A stretch of 34,606 bases of DNA from a virus, in IMG/VR virus record IMGVR_UViG_3300013132_000128, positions 1-34,606 of that record; one strand, given 5' to 3'. Below the pieces are notes generated by a model. It was not told where the DNA came from. It made no database searches and worked only from the letters and a program-made list of their open reading frames with translations. The number at the start of each line of letters is the position of its first letter. The stretch's first letter is position 1. The translations under genes and the position numbers were made by a program. Positions 12,444 through 21,723 of this stretch are shown piece by piece.

Positions 12444-15317
12444 ATGCTTACACGTAAGGACTTTCTTTCTCTTGTTCTTCCCCCACTGGGAGAAGGTGAG
12501 TCCTACTGTACCGTTGGCATCAAGGAAGATGGGGAGAACAAGGACGTTCGCCAGCGGTTTGTCGGTAGTATTGATGAGATATCTCAGCATGCCGATGAGT
12601 TCGTAACTACAAAATACAACGCCTTTTACGGCATGGCTAAGTACGGGCCTGAAGGTCGTCGTACTACCAAGAACGCCATCGCCCTCAAGTCGTTCTACAT
12701 TGATCTGGACTGCGGCCCCGGCAAGCCGTTTGCAGAATTGAACGATGGCCTTGTAGCACTCAAGGCTTTCTGCAAGACCACAAGTCTGCCGCGCCCGACG
12801 ATTGTGAAGTCTGGTATGGGTGCCCATATCTACTGGATATGCACCGAGGCTTTGTCACGCGAGCGGTGGACGCTATATGCAGAGCGGCTGAAGGAACTGT
12901 GCGTCCAGCACAAGTTTGAAGTTGATCCGGTCGTGACAGGTGAAGCCGCCCGCATCCTGCGTATCCCCGAGACCTACCATGTCAAAGACCCAACCAATCC
13001 AATTCTGGTTGAGGTGTTACATGTAGGTGCCCAGTTATCACCTGATGATATCCATAAACTTCTTGAGCCAAGCGTTGACTCGCTCAATGCTCCTGCACCG
13101 ATAAAGAGACAGCTAGATCCGACAACTTTGGCATTGATGGGTAACTCCCAGTCGCGCTTTAAAGCGATCCTGACTAAATCGCTGGAAGGCACGGGGTGTG
13201 CTCAGATTGCTTACATCTTCAACGAGCAAGCCACGTTGGAAGAACCCATGTGGCGAGCAGGGCTTAGCATCGCCCAAGTCTGTGTAGATAGAGACAAAGC
13301 CATCCATGTGCTGTCTAGGCAGCACCCTGACTACTCACCAGAAGCCACCGAGCGGAAGGCCAACGAGACCAAAGGGCCGTATACCTGCGAGACGTTCAAG
13401 AAAATAAAGCCGTCATTGTGCGAAGGATGCCCGCACAAGTTCACATCGCCAATCCAGTTGAGTAAGGAAATTGTTGAGGCTTCTGAAGAAGATAACAAAA
13501 TCGTACAAATTGAAGAAGTCACCAAGGAAGAACGACAGTACACGATACCCAAGTACCCGTTCCCTTATTTCCGTGGACGCAACGGTGGCATCTACCGCAA
13601 GGTTAAAAGCAAAGAAGACGATACCGAGATTGATGAACTTATTTATCCGTATGACTTGTATGTAGTCAAACGCATCATTGATCCCGATTTGGGAGATGCC
13701 TTGTTACTAAGGTTCCACACCCCCAAAGATGGCGTAAGGGACATCATTCTTCCCAATACCTCCACGGTATCCAGAGACAAGTTTATGGGGGTCGTGGCGT
13801 TTAACGGGATCGTGGTGCTTGGCAAGAAGCAGGAAACGTTGATGAACTACATAGAGACTTGGAACTACCAGTTGATGAACGAGAAGGCGGAAAAGGCGCA
13901 TCGCCAGTTTGGTTGGACAGACGGTGAGTCGTCCATGATTATTGGGGAACGCGAGATCAAAGCCACGGAAGTGGTATACAGCCCGCCCTCTGCGCCGACT
14001 CTGCCCAATGTACCGTTTTTCCAAACGAAGGGCGACTTCCATACGTGGAAAAACATCATCAACCACTATGCCACTCCCGGTCTGGAATACCGTGCATTTG
14101 CTTTCTTCTTGGGGTTTGGCGTACCGCTGATGCGGTTTACTGGACTGGAAGGTTTCCTCGTCAACCTGTTTAGTCGGGATTCTGGTTCGGGTAAGACCAC
14201 GATTCTGCATGCCATCAACAGCATCTACGGGCGTCCAAAGGAACTGACCCTTGCTCCCAAGGACACGTACAACTCACGTATGAACCGACTTGGCGTTATG
14301 CAAAGTCTTGCCGTGACGATGGACGAGATTACTAACATGGACCCCGAGCAAATGTCGCAACAGATTTACGACGTTACGTCTGGGCGCGGCAAAAACAGAA
14401 TGAAGCAGCATGAGAATAGCGAACGTGTAAATACCACGCAGTTTCAGACTGGCGTTATCTCGTCATCTAATAGATCTGTTATGGACATACTGCTATCCCT
14501 AAAGGGGTTTCCAGATGGTGAATTAAAACGAGTCCTTGAGATTCCGGTAGAACCTGAACCAAATGCAGATGCCATATGGTCGCGTACTCACTTTGAGCGG
14601 CTGAAGGATAACTACGGACATGCTATTGAACCCTACGCTCAAGGCGTTATTTCTCAACTTCCAGTCGTTAGAAACCTTGTCGAAAAGATTCGTGACAAGG
14701 TAGACATTCAGGCGAGCACTCGGTCAACCGAACGATATTGGAGTTTGATCGTAGCCTTGTCAGTAACGGGGGGCATGATTGCTAAAAAACTCGGGCTGCA
14801 TGACATCCCCGTTCAACCAGTATTTGATTACGGTATTCAGTTAATTAAGGACAGCCGTACCAAAGGCAAGTCCTATATGTTTGATGCCGATGAGTTCCTC
14901 AGTTTGTTCATGAAGAACAAATACCACGAAGTTCTGATCATCAACGGCAAGCAGGACAAGCGTACTGGACTGGAGCAAGGCCCGATTCGGGAACCCCGCA
15001 ACGCGCTTAGCATGCGGTATGAGCCTGACACCAAGATGTTGTATGTATCAGCCAGTTCTTACCGGAACGAATGCAACCGACTAAGCATGAATTTTGACGA
15101 GACGCTGAAGCCTTACATCAAGGCCAAGGCGCTGGTTGTTCATCCCAATAACGAAGTCATCCGCGTCAAGCGCATGTTCGTGGGCACCGCTGCTCACAAT
15201 ACGGCAGGTACCCGGTGCCTCTGGTTTGATACAACCAAGTTGGGCTTCTTCAACGAAGAATTTTTAATGGACGACGATGCGGATATTCAATCTGCCAGTA
15301 CTGGTGGAATGGAATAA
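12444..15317 (+). CDS. primase-polymerase/helicase fusion (AEP plus DUF927-like helicase)
   Basis: Start ATG 12444 has GAGG six bases upstream. This 957-residue protein combines two replication activities. The N-terminal archaeo-eukaryotic-primase domain has motif I FYIDLD (Asp87, Asp89), motif II SGMGAHIYW (His128) and motif III VDPVVTGEAARILRIP (Asp161). A Cys cluster (Cys315, Cys326, Cys329 with His331) suggests a zinc-binding element. The C-terminal helicase is DUF927-like, with Walker A DSGSGKTT (Lys584) and Walker B VTMDEI (Asp627, Glu628). It likely makes primers and unwinds DNA at the fork, replacing separate DnaG and DnaB proteins. It overlaps the last gene by 41 bases. Confidence 0.9.
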   Translation: MLTRKDFLSLVLPPLGEGESYCTVGIKEDGENKDVRQRFVGSIDEISQHADEFVTTKYNAFYGMAKYGPEGRRTTKNAIALKSFYIDLDCGPGKPFAELNDGLVALKAFCKTTSLPRPTIVKSGMGAHIYWICTEALSRERWTLYAERLKELCVQHKFEVDPVVTGEAARILRIPETYHVKDPTNPILVEVLHVGAQLSPDDIHKLLEPSVDSLNAPAPIKRQLDPTTLALMGNSQSRFKAILTKSLEGTGCAQIAYIFNEQATLEEPMWRAGLSIAQVCVDRDKAIHVLSRQHPDYSPEATERKANETKGPYTCETFKKIKPSLCEGCPHKFTSPIQLSKEIVEASEEDNKIVQIEEVTKEERQYTIPKYPFPYFRGRNGGIYRKVKSKEDDTEIDELIYPYDLYVVKRIIDPDLGDALLLRFHTPKDGVRDIILPNTSTVSRDKFMGVVAFNGIVVLGKKQETLMNYIETWNYQLMNEKAEKAHRQFGWTDGESSMIIGEREIKATEVVYSPPSAPTLPNVPFFQTKGDFHTWKNIINHYATPGLEYRAFAFFLGFGVPLMRFTGLEGFLVNLFSRDSGSGKTTILHAINSIYGRPKELTLAPKDTYNSRMNRLGVMQSLAVTMDEITNMDPEQMSQQIYDVTSGRGKNRMKQHENSERVNTTQFQTGVISSSNRSVMDILLSLKGFPDGELKRVLEIPVEPEPNADAIWSRTHFERLKDNYGHAIEPYAQGVISQLPVVRNLVEKIRDKVDIQASTRSTERYWSLIVALSVTGGMIAKKLGLHDIPVQPVFDYGIQLIKDSRTKGKSYMFDADEFLSLFMKNKYHEVLIINGKQDKRTGLEQGPIREPRNALSMRYEPDTKMLYVSASSYRNECNRLSMNFDETLKPYIKAKALVVHPNNEVIRVKRMFVGTAAHNTAGTRCLWFDTTKLGFFNEEFLMDDDADIQSASTGGME

Positions 15318-15504
15318 GTTCCAGCCGGGTACGTCCTTCTTCATACCGTGCATCAACCGCAAACGGATGGAGAGATGGGTGTTATCTGAAGCTCGCCGTA
15401 TGAAACTAAACGTGTTGTGTAAACATGTTATAGAGAAAGGGGTATACGGTTTGCGTGTTTGGAGGATACCGCCTAGAATGGATTCGCACTCTAGTTCTCC
15501 TTGA
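15277..15504 (+). CDS. small conserved phage protein, 75 aa
   Basis: The frame starts at ATG 15277, inside the primase-helicase 3' end, and ends just before the terminator. The pattern LVEWNKFQPGTSFFIPCINR followed by a basic helix and GLRVWRI is one I recall in small phage proteins near the end of replication operons. The FxPGxSFFIP segment is the most conserved-looking part. The protein is basic and could bind nucleic acid or DNA-associated proteins. The ribosome site is weak, so coupling to the upstream gene is likely. Confidence 0.65.
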   Translation: MRIFNLPVLVEWNKFQPGTSFFIPCINRKRMERWVLSEARRMKLNVLCKHVIEKGVYGLRVWRIPPRMDSHSSSP

Positions 15505-15518
15505 GCGGAGACCTTTTA

Positions 15519-15543
15519 CCCCCGGTTCGCCGGGGGGATTTTT
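15519..15543 (+). terminator. rho-independent terminator of the + strand block
   Basis: CCCCCGG (15519-15525) pairs with CCGGGGG (15530-15536) across a TTCG tetraloop, followed by GATTTTT on the + strand. The seven G-C pairs and T-run make a strong terminator for early transcripts. On the - strand the same hairpin follows the stop codon of the giant ejection gene, but the downstream bases read TAAAAGG, with no U-run, so it should not be an efficient intrinsic terminator for late transcripts. Confidence 0.88.
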
Positions 15544-18500
15544 ACTCCAGTTCTTTTTCAACCCCTAGTTCGCCATAGATCTTGCGAGCAAGTCTGGGGT
15601 TTACGTTTACGCCGTTTACTGACTGCATCAGGCTCTTCTTACGGCGTTCAATCGCGTTAATAAGGGTATCGGCAGTGATTGGATACTGCGGGTTCCTGCG
15701 GCTAAATTCCAAAGCCTCTTGCTTGGCTTCATTAAAGCCTTCCATATCCCCACTTATCCGCGCTATAGCCGCACGAGTAATGATGGAGTTACGCTTTTCA
15801 AGGATTTTGCTTTCAGCGCGTTTGACAGCCCCTGCAATATCTCCAGCTTCTGCAACTTCGCTTGGACGGAAACCGAACACTTGCATGAACACGTTGTAGG
15901 CGCTGATATCTTCAACCAGCGGTTTGCCACTGGCGGTTATGGCTCCTTCTTCTGCATACCGCAAAGCTTTTACGGTATTACCCATAAAGCGCGGAGCTAG
16001 CTGCTCAAACGCTCGGTTGTATTGTTCGTTCTGCATGTACTCAAACGCCCGTGGGACGCCTACTGCATACGAGTACGCAGGTCCAAGCATCTGCTCCATG
16101 GCATAGGTAACAGGACCGACTTCGGCCATGCGCTTTGGATCTTCACGCCAGAACATGCCAGTCCAACCTGTACGACTCGCAATGTCTACGCCCAACAAAT
16201 AATTGACTGGGCCTTTATACGCAAACAACCCTATGGCTTCGCGCATAGCAAAGTCAGGATTAAACGGCTCGTCGTCATCGCCAAAGATCCCGTTGAGCGC
16301 CGTGGCAAGAAGCGTAGCAGCCCCAACCATCGGCATACCTTGCGCGCCAGCCGTAATAAACGCCGTGCCAAAGTACCCAAGAAGTTCTTTGCGCGCAGCC
16401 TCACGCACAGCAGGATCTGGCTCAATATCCCGTGCTTCGCGCATTGCACTAACGAGCAGGTTGACGCGAGTAATAGCAAATCGTTTGAACGTCAAAGCAG
16501 TGCGGGCAAGTTGATTGCCCATAATGGGCGGACCTGCTTTGGGGAACGACGACCCATATACGTCGTAGACTGCGCGTTGGGCTTGTTCAAAAGCCTTTTC
16601 GTCAAACGTGCCTTCGGGGGTTTTCTTGGCAAGATCGTAGGCTGCAGCCAACGTAACCTGTCGGTTGAAGGTATCTGACTTGGCAAATGCCCAGTTGGTC
16701 AGGCGCTCGACACGTCCCTTCATCTCCAGATACTTGGACCCCCTGTCCTTGAATTCAGCCAAGTCCCGCAACTGCTGCTCACGGAGCACACCAGAGTTCA
16801 GCCCCTGTTCAATCAGCATCTGCATCTCAGGAGATTTTTGCTTGCTAAAGAACGTTGAGGTGGCTTTGCTGATGGAGTTGAACGCCTTACCAAATCCGTA
16901 TTTGCCGCCCAACCGACTCCACGTAACCGTTGGAATATCAAGCGTGTTGACGATAGCTGTTGAGATGTTGGCACCCAGATACATCTGATAACTGAAGTAC
17001 CCCACTTTGGCAGCGAGGTTATTCATGTTCGGGTTACGAATGTACTCAAGCTGCTTGTCGGCAATCGAAAGCAAATCCCCAGCTAAGACCGAGTCAAGGC
17101 GATTCTGATCAACCGCAGACATCAAATCTGCTTTCAAATCTTCATTGTGCGCGCTGAACTTGGGCATGTACTCCATATTGACGAGCCTACGCGAGTAGCT
17201 GTCTGCCACGTTTGCGTAAGCCTCAAGCACGTTGCTGGAGAAGCCCGCCGTTCCTTCGCGGCGGCGTGATAGTTGAAGAACAGAGTTAGAGGGGAGGTAG
17301 TCCAAATACGTATCAACAATAGAACGAACTACGTCTCTGTCTACGCCCGCCTTAGTCAACGTGCCAACAACTTCACCAAAGAACCCAGCGGACGGAAGCG
17401 TGTCTGCTTCTTTTGTACCAAGCGTGGATTCACTAAAGTCTTTGGCACCGCTACGCTGTGCTTCTAACCGAGCAAGTTTGCGCTGGTTTGGATTTTCAAA
17501 TTGGCGGGCTACGTATTCGCCACCTTTGTCCGTGTAGGTAAGTTTGTAATTGCCTTTGCGGAACAATGGCAGGTATACAGGCACTCGACGCTTGTTAAAT
17601 TCATTCAGCATCTTCTGCCATTCGTTTGGCGTCATGTACTGCTGAAGCAGCTTCTCCATCTGCAGGGAGTAGTCCAAATAAGACAGACGGAGTTCTTTAT
17701 ATAACTGCTGTACTTCCGGCTTCAAGTTTGAGAATTGCCGATACACCGGACTGTCTTTCTTGGCAACCCAATTAATGTTTTTGCTTGGATCAACCAAATC
17801 CAAAACTTCAACTTGATCAACGGTCGTGTCCATGAAGATCTTATAGATGCGATCCCGTTCAGCATCGCTGTACGGTTCCATGATCTTCTGCCATTTCTGG
17901 AAGTTGTTCTCAATCTTCTCCTGCTGCTTACGCAGAACAACACCTTCACGGTTTACATCCGTCCACCAGTTGCCGAGCGCCTTCGTGTACTTGCCATACA
18001 TCCGGTCAAGCTCGTGCAGATTCAGCATGCTGTACAAGCCTTGGCGCATTGAAGACGGCATCTTGGACGCAGCGTCTACGGCGTTGCTGTACGTGTCTTT
18101 GGCTACTGCAGGCAGGCTACTGGGAATCTTGCCGATGGAATTGACGAAGCGGCGATCATTGTCTCGCTGCTCAGTTGGGGTCATGGAATAACGTGCTGCG
18201 TCGTCAAATGGAGTTCCTGCTACCGGACTCTTTGCGCTTTTCCAAGCCTCTGCTGATCCCGGCCCCATGGCATCAAGGAAGTCTTTGACAGACTTGGCAG
18301 GTACGAAGCGATTACCAGTAAGTTTGGCAACAAACTCGCGTAGTTTTTTAGCCAGATCGGAGAAGAACTTTTCAACAATGCCAACAGGCTTTTCGCTAGT
18401 GGTCGCCCATTTAGAAGTGTTGTCTGCAAACCATTCTCCAAACGAACGCCAGTAACTATTTTCTGCAGCCAGTTTGGTTTCGGGAGTTTTGCCTTCAGCT

Positions 18501-21500
18501 TGTGCTTCTGCTGTTTCTCGATTACGCAGTGCACGGATAAGGTCAGACCCCTTCTTGCCTTGGGTTTCTTTCAACCACGCTTCGTATTCCGCACGGATGG
18601 CAGCTTTTGTTTCAGCCGGTGCGTTGTTGTATGCAACCTGTTCAATTAAATGTCCAAGCTCGTGAGCAATAACTTCAACCGTACGACCTTCAGACATACC
18701 GGGCTTAACGGATATGTAAAAGTCTTTTAGGTCAGCACCGTATGGACGCAACGAACCATCTTCACGGAAATCAAGTCCAGCAGAAAGCGCGGAAGAGTAA
18801 GTTCCGTACAGTTTGTATTTGTCTTTGTTGCCCCGAACGTCTTCCGGATGGAACAGGAATACGCGAATATCCCCCAATCCCATGGACTTTGTGAGGCTAC
18901 GCAAGAAGTTGGCGTAATTTGGATTGACGGTTTCAGAAGCAACCACATTGGAAGTAGCCCCAGCAAATGGGCCTTCTGGATTTGCTTCAAACTTAGCCTT
19001 ATCTTCAGCAACAATTTTATTCTTGGCTTCGATAAGCCGCTGCTTTTGTTCTGGCGAAAACAAACTGCCGATAAAGTTTTCGATATCTACGCGAGTACGG
19101 CTACCGGTTTTACGGTCAACGGCCATGTAGACATTTTGGCCAGACAGTCTGCTAGATCCGCGCACTAAGGCAGTATCAGGGTCTGAATAAACGACTTCGC
19201 CGCCTACATCTGGTTCAAACTTGGTAGCCCATTCCGGATGCACTTTGGGTGCAGGGGCAGCAGGAACAGCTTTCTCTTCAGCCTGACGTAGGAACGCATC
19301 GGCGGCGTCTTCAGCCTCCCGATCTATACCGGCCAACGGAATACCACGTTCTTTCTTTACGCTTGGAGGAGCCTTAGATCCGCCAGTTCTTTTATAAAAG
19401 GCAGCAATCTCTTCGTCAGTAGCATTCTCGCTAAGACCAACCGTAGGCTCTTGCTTGACGGGTGCTGGAGTAGGCTTAGCAACAGTAGGTGCAGGTTTAG
19501 CACGAGCAGTAAGTTTGTTAATTACAAGCCCAAAGTTAGGAACAGGCTTTTTTAGTTCCTGAATAATGTTGTTGTAAGTAGCCTCACTAATGGCATTCTT
19601 CTCAAAAGCATCAATTGCTTGAGTCCGCAGAGCCGTTCTGCGATTAGATACTTGTTGAATTGCATCACGAGCAACACGTTGTTGAGTAGCACGACGTTCT
19701 TCGTCTACCTGCCGCCCAAGCATCAGCACCTGCTCACGCAGGGTCATTGGCGGCTTTTCTGTTAGTGCAGGCTCACCCGCTCCTTCTCCAACATCAGATC
19801 GTGTAGGAGTCTCGCCAGTAGCAACCACTCCCGGCTCTCCAGTTGGAGTAACTGTGGGTTCTTCGGTTCCTGATGGTTGTACAGGCACAGCAGCCCTTCT
19901 TCCAAGGCGCGCAGATCCAATTCGTTTACGAGGCGTGCGTACACTTTCCGCTCCTGCGGGAGTCAACTCCCATTCATTTGCCTTCTTGTTGAACGCAATT
20001 GCTTTCTCTTTCTTGAGGTCGCCAAGCGTCCTTAACAACTCCATCGGACGCAATTCAGTCGCAAACTGAAGGTTGGGAATGTTCTTCTTGTCTTCCGTAA
20101 TTGCCATCGCCCGCAACACACGGTCACGGGGGGTAAGCCGAGCCATCGGAATACCGGGCAGATCAAGCGAAAACTGCTCTTCAGGAACTTCTACCGTAGG
20201 CACTTCAACCGTAGGCTCTTGCCGTGTGAAGGGCACAGTTGGACCCGGCGGTATGGGTTCTTGTGCAAACAAGTCTCCCTGTCCTTCGAACGGAGCAGGC
20301 TGCATAAGCGGCAACTGCTGCTGCGCCTCAAACTCAAACCGCTCTTGATCCGGTGATACTTGTGAAGTTATGTCAGGAACAAACTGGTTGGGTTTGAGAT
20401 TGCCCTTGCGGTCCAGCTTCAAGCCAAGGTCTTTGGCTTCTTCTTTATACGCACGACTGCGCGGCGCTAGCCCAGCAAGAGCATCTTCTGCCGGACGGTA
20501 CATTCCCGGTATCGCTTCACCCGGCTCACTAGGAGCAAGCAGATCTAACTGTGCGTATCCACCAGCAAGCGGCAGACCTATCTGGTCTTCTTCGCCAAGC
20601 GGACGGCGACGAGCCTCATCTCTAGCGCGCAGGGCAGCGTCGTACTGGGCAAGATACTCAAGGTCATCCTTGCTGGCTTCCTCGCGTTCTTGATTCTCAA
20701 TGGCTTGCTTTAGCCGCTCATCCTGCGTGGCAAGGAACCGCAATTCTCTAGCCCGTCGCTCTGTAGCCTCACGTGGGCTGACTTCTTCAGCAGGTGCTGC
20801 AGGTGCGGCTTCCCTTGTCGGTGACGCTGCTTCTGCTGCCGCAGGTGCTTCAGGTTCAGTAACAGCCGGTTCTTTTTCAACCCTTTCAGGTGGCGGCTCA
20901 ATGCCGCGCAGACGACGACCAAGTGCAAGTTCTGAAATAGCACCAATCACGGCACCCGCACCGCCACCCAATTGAGCAGCTTCGCCCACCCCGCCAAATA
21001 CGGCTTCTTCGGGCTTGTATACGCCCTTGGCAATGAGGTTCTGGAGGACTTGGCTGCTGGCTTCTTGCAGGGCTTCTTCGCCACCTGCTTGGGCTACACG
21101 CCGAAGGGCTGGAACAAACCCAGCGACTTCCCTTACCGCGTCGTCTCCAAAGCCAAAACGACGAAGGATACGGATTGGCGCTAATGCTTCAAAAGCACCG
21201 GGGATGGTACCAAGCGCGGTTGATACGCCACGTTCGCCTTCTGTAGTGCCTTCCTGTTCGGCTCTTTGACGGGCCTCACCTGCACCAGCAGATACACCCA
21301 GCCCAGTTGCTGCAACGCGCCCAGCCGCACCCAGTGCGCCAAGCGGAAGGAACGGAATGGTTGAGCCTACCGCCTCACTTAATTTACGAACCGTTGTATC
21401 TTCATACCCCGGCGCTGGGGCAAATTTCTCACGCACCCCTGCTGCAAATTCTTCAACAGGTCTACGCACCGCCTGTTCCGCTTCTTCAGGTAGCAGTGCC

Positions 21501-21715
21501 GCAGCACCCGTAATTGCAGTCTCGCCCAGCCCAACAAGACCCGGCACCAGCCCCTTCAGGGCTTCCTTGGCGTAACCACCGATGGTGCGTTCTTTTTTGG
21601 GTTCAACGTACCCGGCTTGTTCTCGGATGTACTTAGCAAGAACCTTAGCGGACTCAACATCGCCCGCAGCATCGGCTCTTTCCAAAGCCCGATAAACATC
21701 TTCCATCGTGGCCAT
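15542..21715 (-). CDS. giant probable ejection protein with HELGH metallopeptidase domain, 2057 aa
   Basis: Start ATG at 21715 is preceded by AGGTAGG. The N-terminus (MEDVYRALERADAAGD) matches a short helical motif common in phage virion proteins. Residues about 40-270 are Gly/Ala-rich with amphipathic helices suited to membrane insertion; Pro/Glu-rich stretches follow. HELGH at 1018-1022, with Glu1094 in GEWFAD as likely third ligand, marks a zincin-type peptidase. The C-terminal third is helical, with a hydrophobic Gly-rich segment near 1777-1810, and resembles the large polyvalent protein type. It is probably packaged and ejected with the DNA, where the peptidase may act on wall or host proteins. 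The target is unknown. Confidence 0.8.
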   Translation of the reverse strand: MATMEDVYRALERADAAGDVESAKVLAKYIREQAGYVEPKKERTIGGYAKEALKGLVPGLVGLGETAITGAAALLPEEAEQAVRRPVEEFAAGVREKFAPAPGYEDTTVRKLSEAVGSTIPFLPLGALGAAGRVAATGLGVSAGAGEARQRAEQEGTTEGERGVSTALGTIPGAFEALAPIRILRRFGFGDDAVREVAGFVPALRRVAQAGGEEALQEASSQVLQNLIAKGVYKPEEAVFGGVGEAAQLGGGAGAVIGAISELALGRRLRGIEPPPERVEKEPAVTEPEAPAAAEAASPTREAAPAAPAEEVSPREATERRARELRFLATQDERLKQAIENQEREEASKDDLEYLAQYDAALRARDEARRRPLGEEDQIGLPLAGGYAQLDLLAPSEPGEAIPGMYRPAEDALAGLAPRSRAYKEEAKDLGLKLDRKGNLKPNQFVPDITSQVSPDQERFEFEAQQQLPLMQPAPFEGQGDLFAQEPIPPGPTVPFTRQEPTVEVPTVEVPEEQFSLDLPGIPMARLTPRDRVLRAMAITEDKKNIPNLQFATELRPMELLRTLGDLKKEKAIAFNKKANEWELTPAGAESVRTPRKRIGSARLGRRAAVPVQPSGTEEPTVTPTGEPGVVATGETPTRSDVGEGAGEPALTEKPPMTLREQVLMLGRQVDEERRATQQRVARDAIQQVSNRRTALRTQAIDAFEKNAISEATYNNIIQELKKPVPNFGLVINKLTARAKPAPTVAKPTPAPVKQEPTVGLSENATDEEIAAFYKRTGGSKAPPSVKKERGIPLAGIDREAEDAADAFLRQAEEKAVPAAPAPKVHPEWATKFEPDVGGEVVYSDPDTALVRGSSRLSGQNVYMAVDRKTGSRTRVDIENFIGSLFSPEQKQRLIEAKNKIVAEDKAKFEANPEGPFAGATSNVVASETVNPNYANFLRSLTKSMGLGDIRVFLFHPEDVRGNKDKYKLYGTYSSALSAGLDFREDGSLRPYGADLKDFYISVKPGMSEGRTVEVIAHELGHLIEQVAYNNAPAETKAAIRAEYEAWLKETQGKKGSDLIRALRNRETAEAQAEGKTPETKLAAENSYWRSFGEWFADNTSKWATTSEKPVGIVEKFFSDLAKKLREFVAKLTGNRFVPAKSVKDFLDAMGPGSAEAWKSAKSPVAGTPFDDAARYSMTPTEQRDNDRRFVNSIGKIPSSLPAVAKDTYSNAVDAASKMPSSMRQGLYSMLNLHELDRMYGKYTKALGNWWTDVNREGVVLRKQQEKIENNFQKWQKIMEPYSDAERDRIYKIFMDTTVDQVEVLDLVDPSKNINWVAKKDSPVYRQFSNLKPEVQQLYKELRLSYLDYSLQMEKLLQQYMTPNEWQKMLNEFNKRRVPVYLPLFRKGNYKLTYTDKGGEYVARQFENPNQRKLARLEAQRSGAKDFSESTLGTKEADTLPSAGFFGEVVGTLTKAGVDRDVVRSIVDTYLDYLPSNSVLQLSRRREGTAGFSSNVLEAYANVADSYSRRLVNMEYMPKFSAHNEDLKADLMSAVDQNRLDSVLAGDLLSIADKQLEYIRNPNMNNLAAKVGYFSYQMYLGANISTAIVNTLDIPTVTWSRLGGKYGFGKAFNSISKATSTFFSKQKSPEMQMLIEQGLNSGVLREQQLRDLAEFKDRGSKYLEMKGRVERLTNWAFAKSDTFNRQVTLAAAYDLAKKTPEGTFDEKAFEQAQRAVYDVYGSSFPKAGPPIMGNQLARTALTFKRFAITRVNLLVSAMREARDIEPDPAVREAARKELLGYFGTAFITAGAQGMPMVGAATLLATALNGIFGDDDEPFNPDFAMREAIGLFAYKGPVNYLLGVDIASRTGWTGMFWREDPKRMAEVGPVTYAMEQMLGPAYSYAVGVPRAFEYMQNEQYNRAFEQLAPRFMGNTVKALRYAEEGAITASGKPLVEDISAYNVFMQVFGFRPSEVAEAGDIAGAVKRAESKILEKRNSIITRAAIARISGDMEGFNEAKQEALEFSRRNPQYPITADTLINAIERRKKSLMQSVNGVNVNPRLARKIYGELGVEKELE

Positions 21716-21723
21716 TAGAAAGC

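Noticed and set aside
12421-12448. TTGACG and TATGCT as a promoter for the primase-helicase gene
   Set aside because: Transcription would start inside the coding sequence after the ATG at 12444.
15415-15435. TGTAAACATGTTATA near the end of the early block as a further copy of the palindrome
   Set aside because: Only one arm matches well and it is in a coding region, so I did not list it as a site.
16022-16678. + strand frame of 218 codons opposite the giant ejection gene
   Set aside because: It lies wholly within a strong - strand coding frame, has no ribosome site and no recognisable protein pattern.
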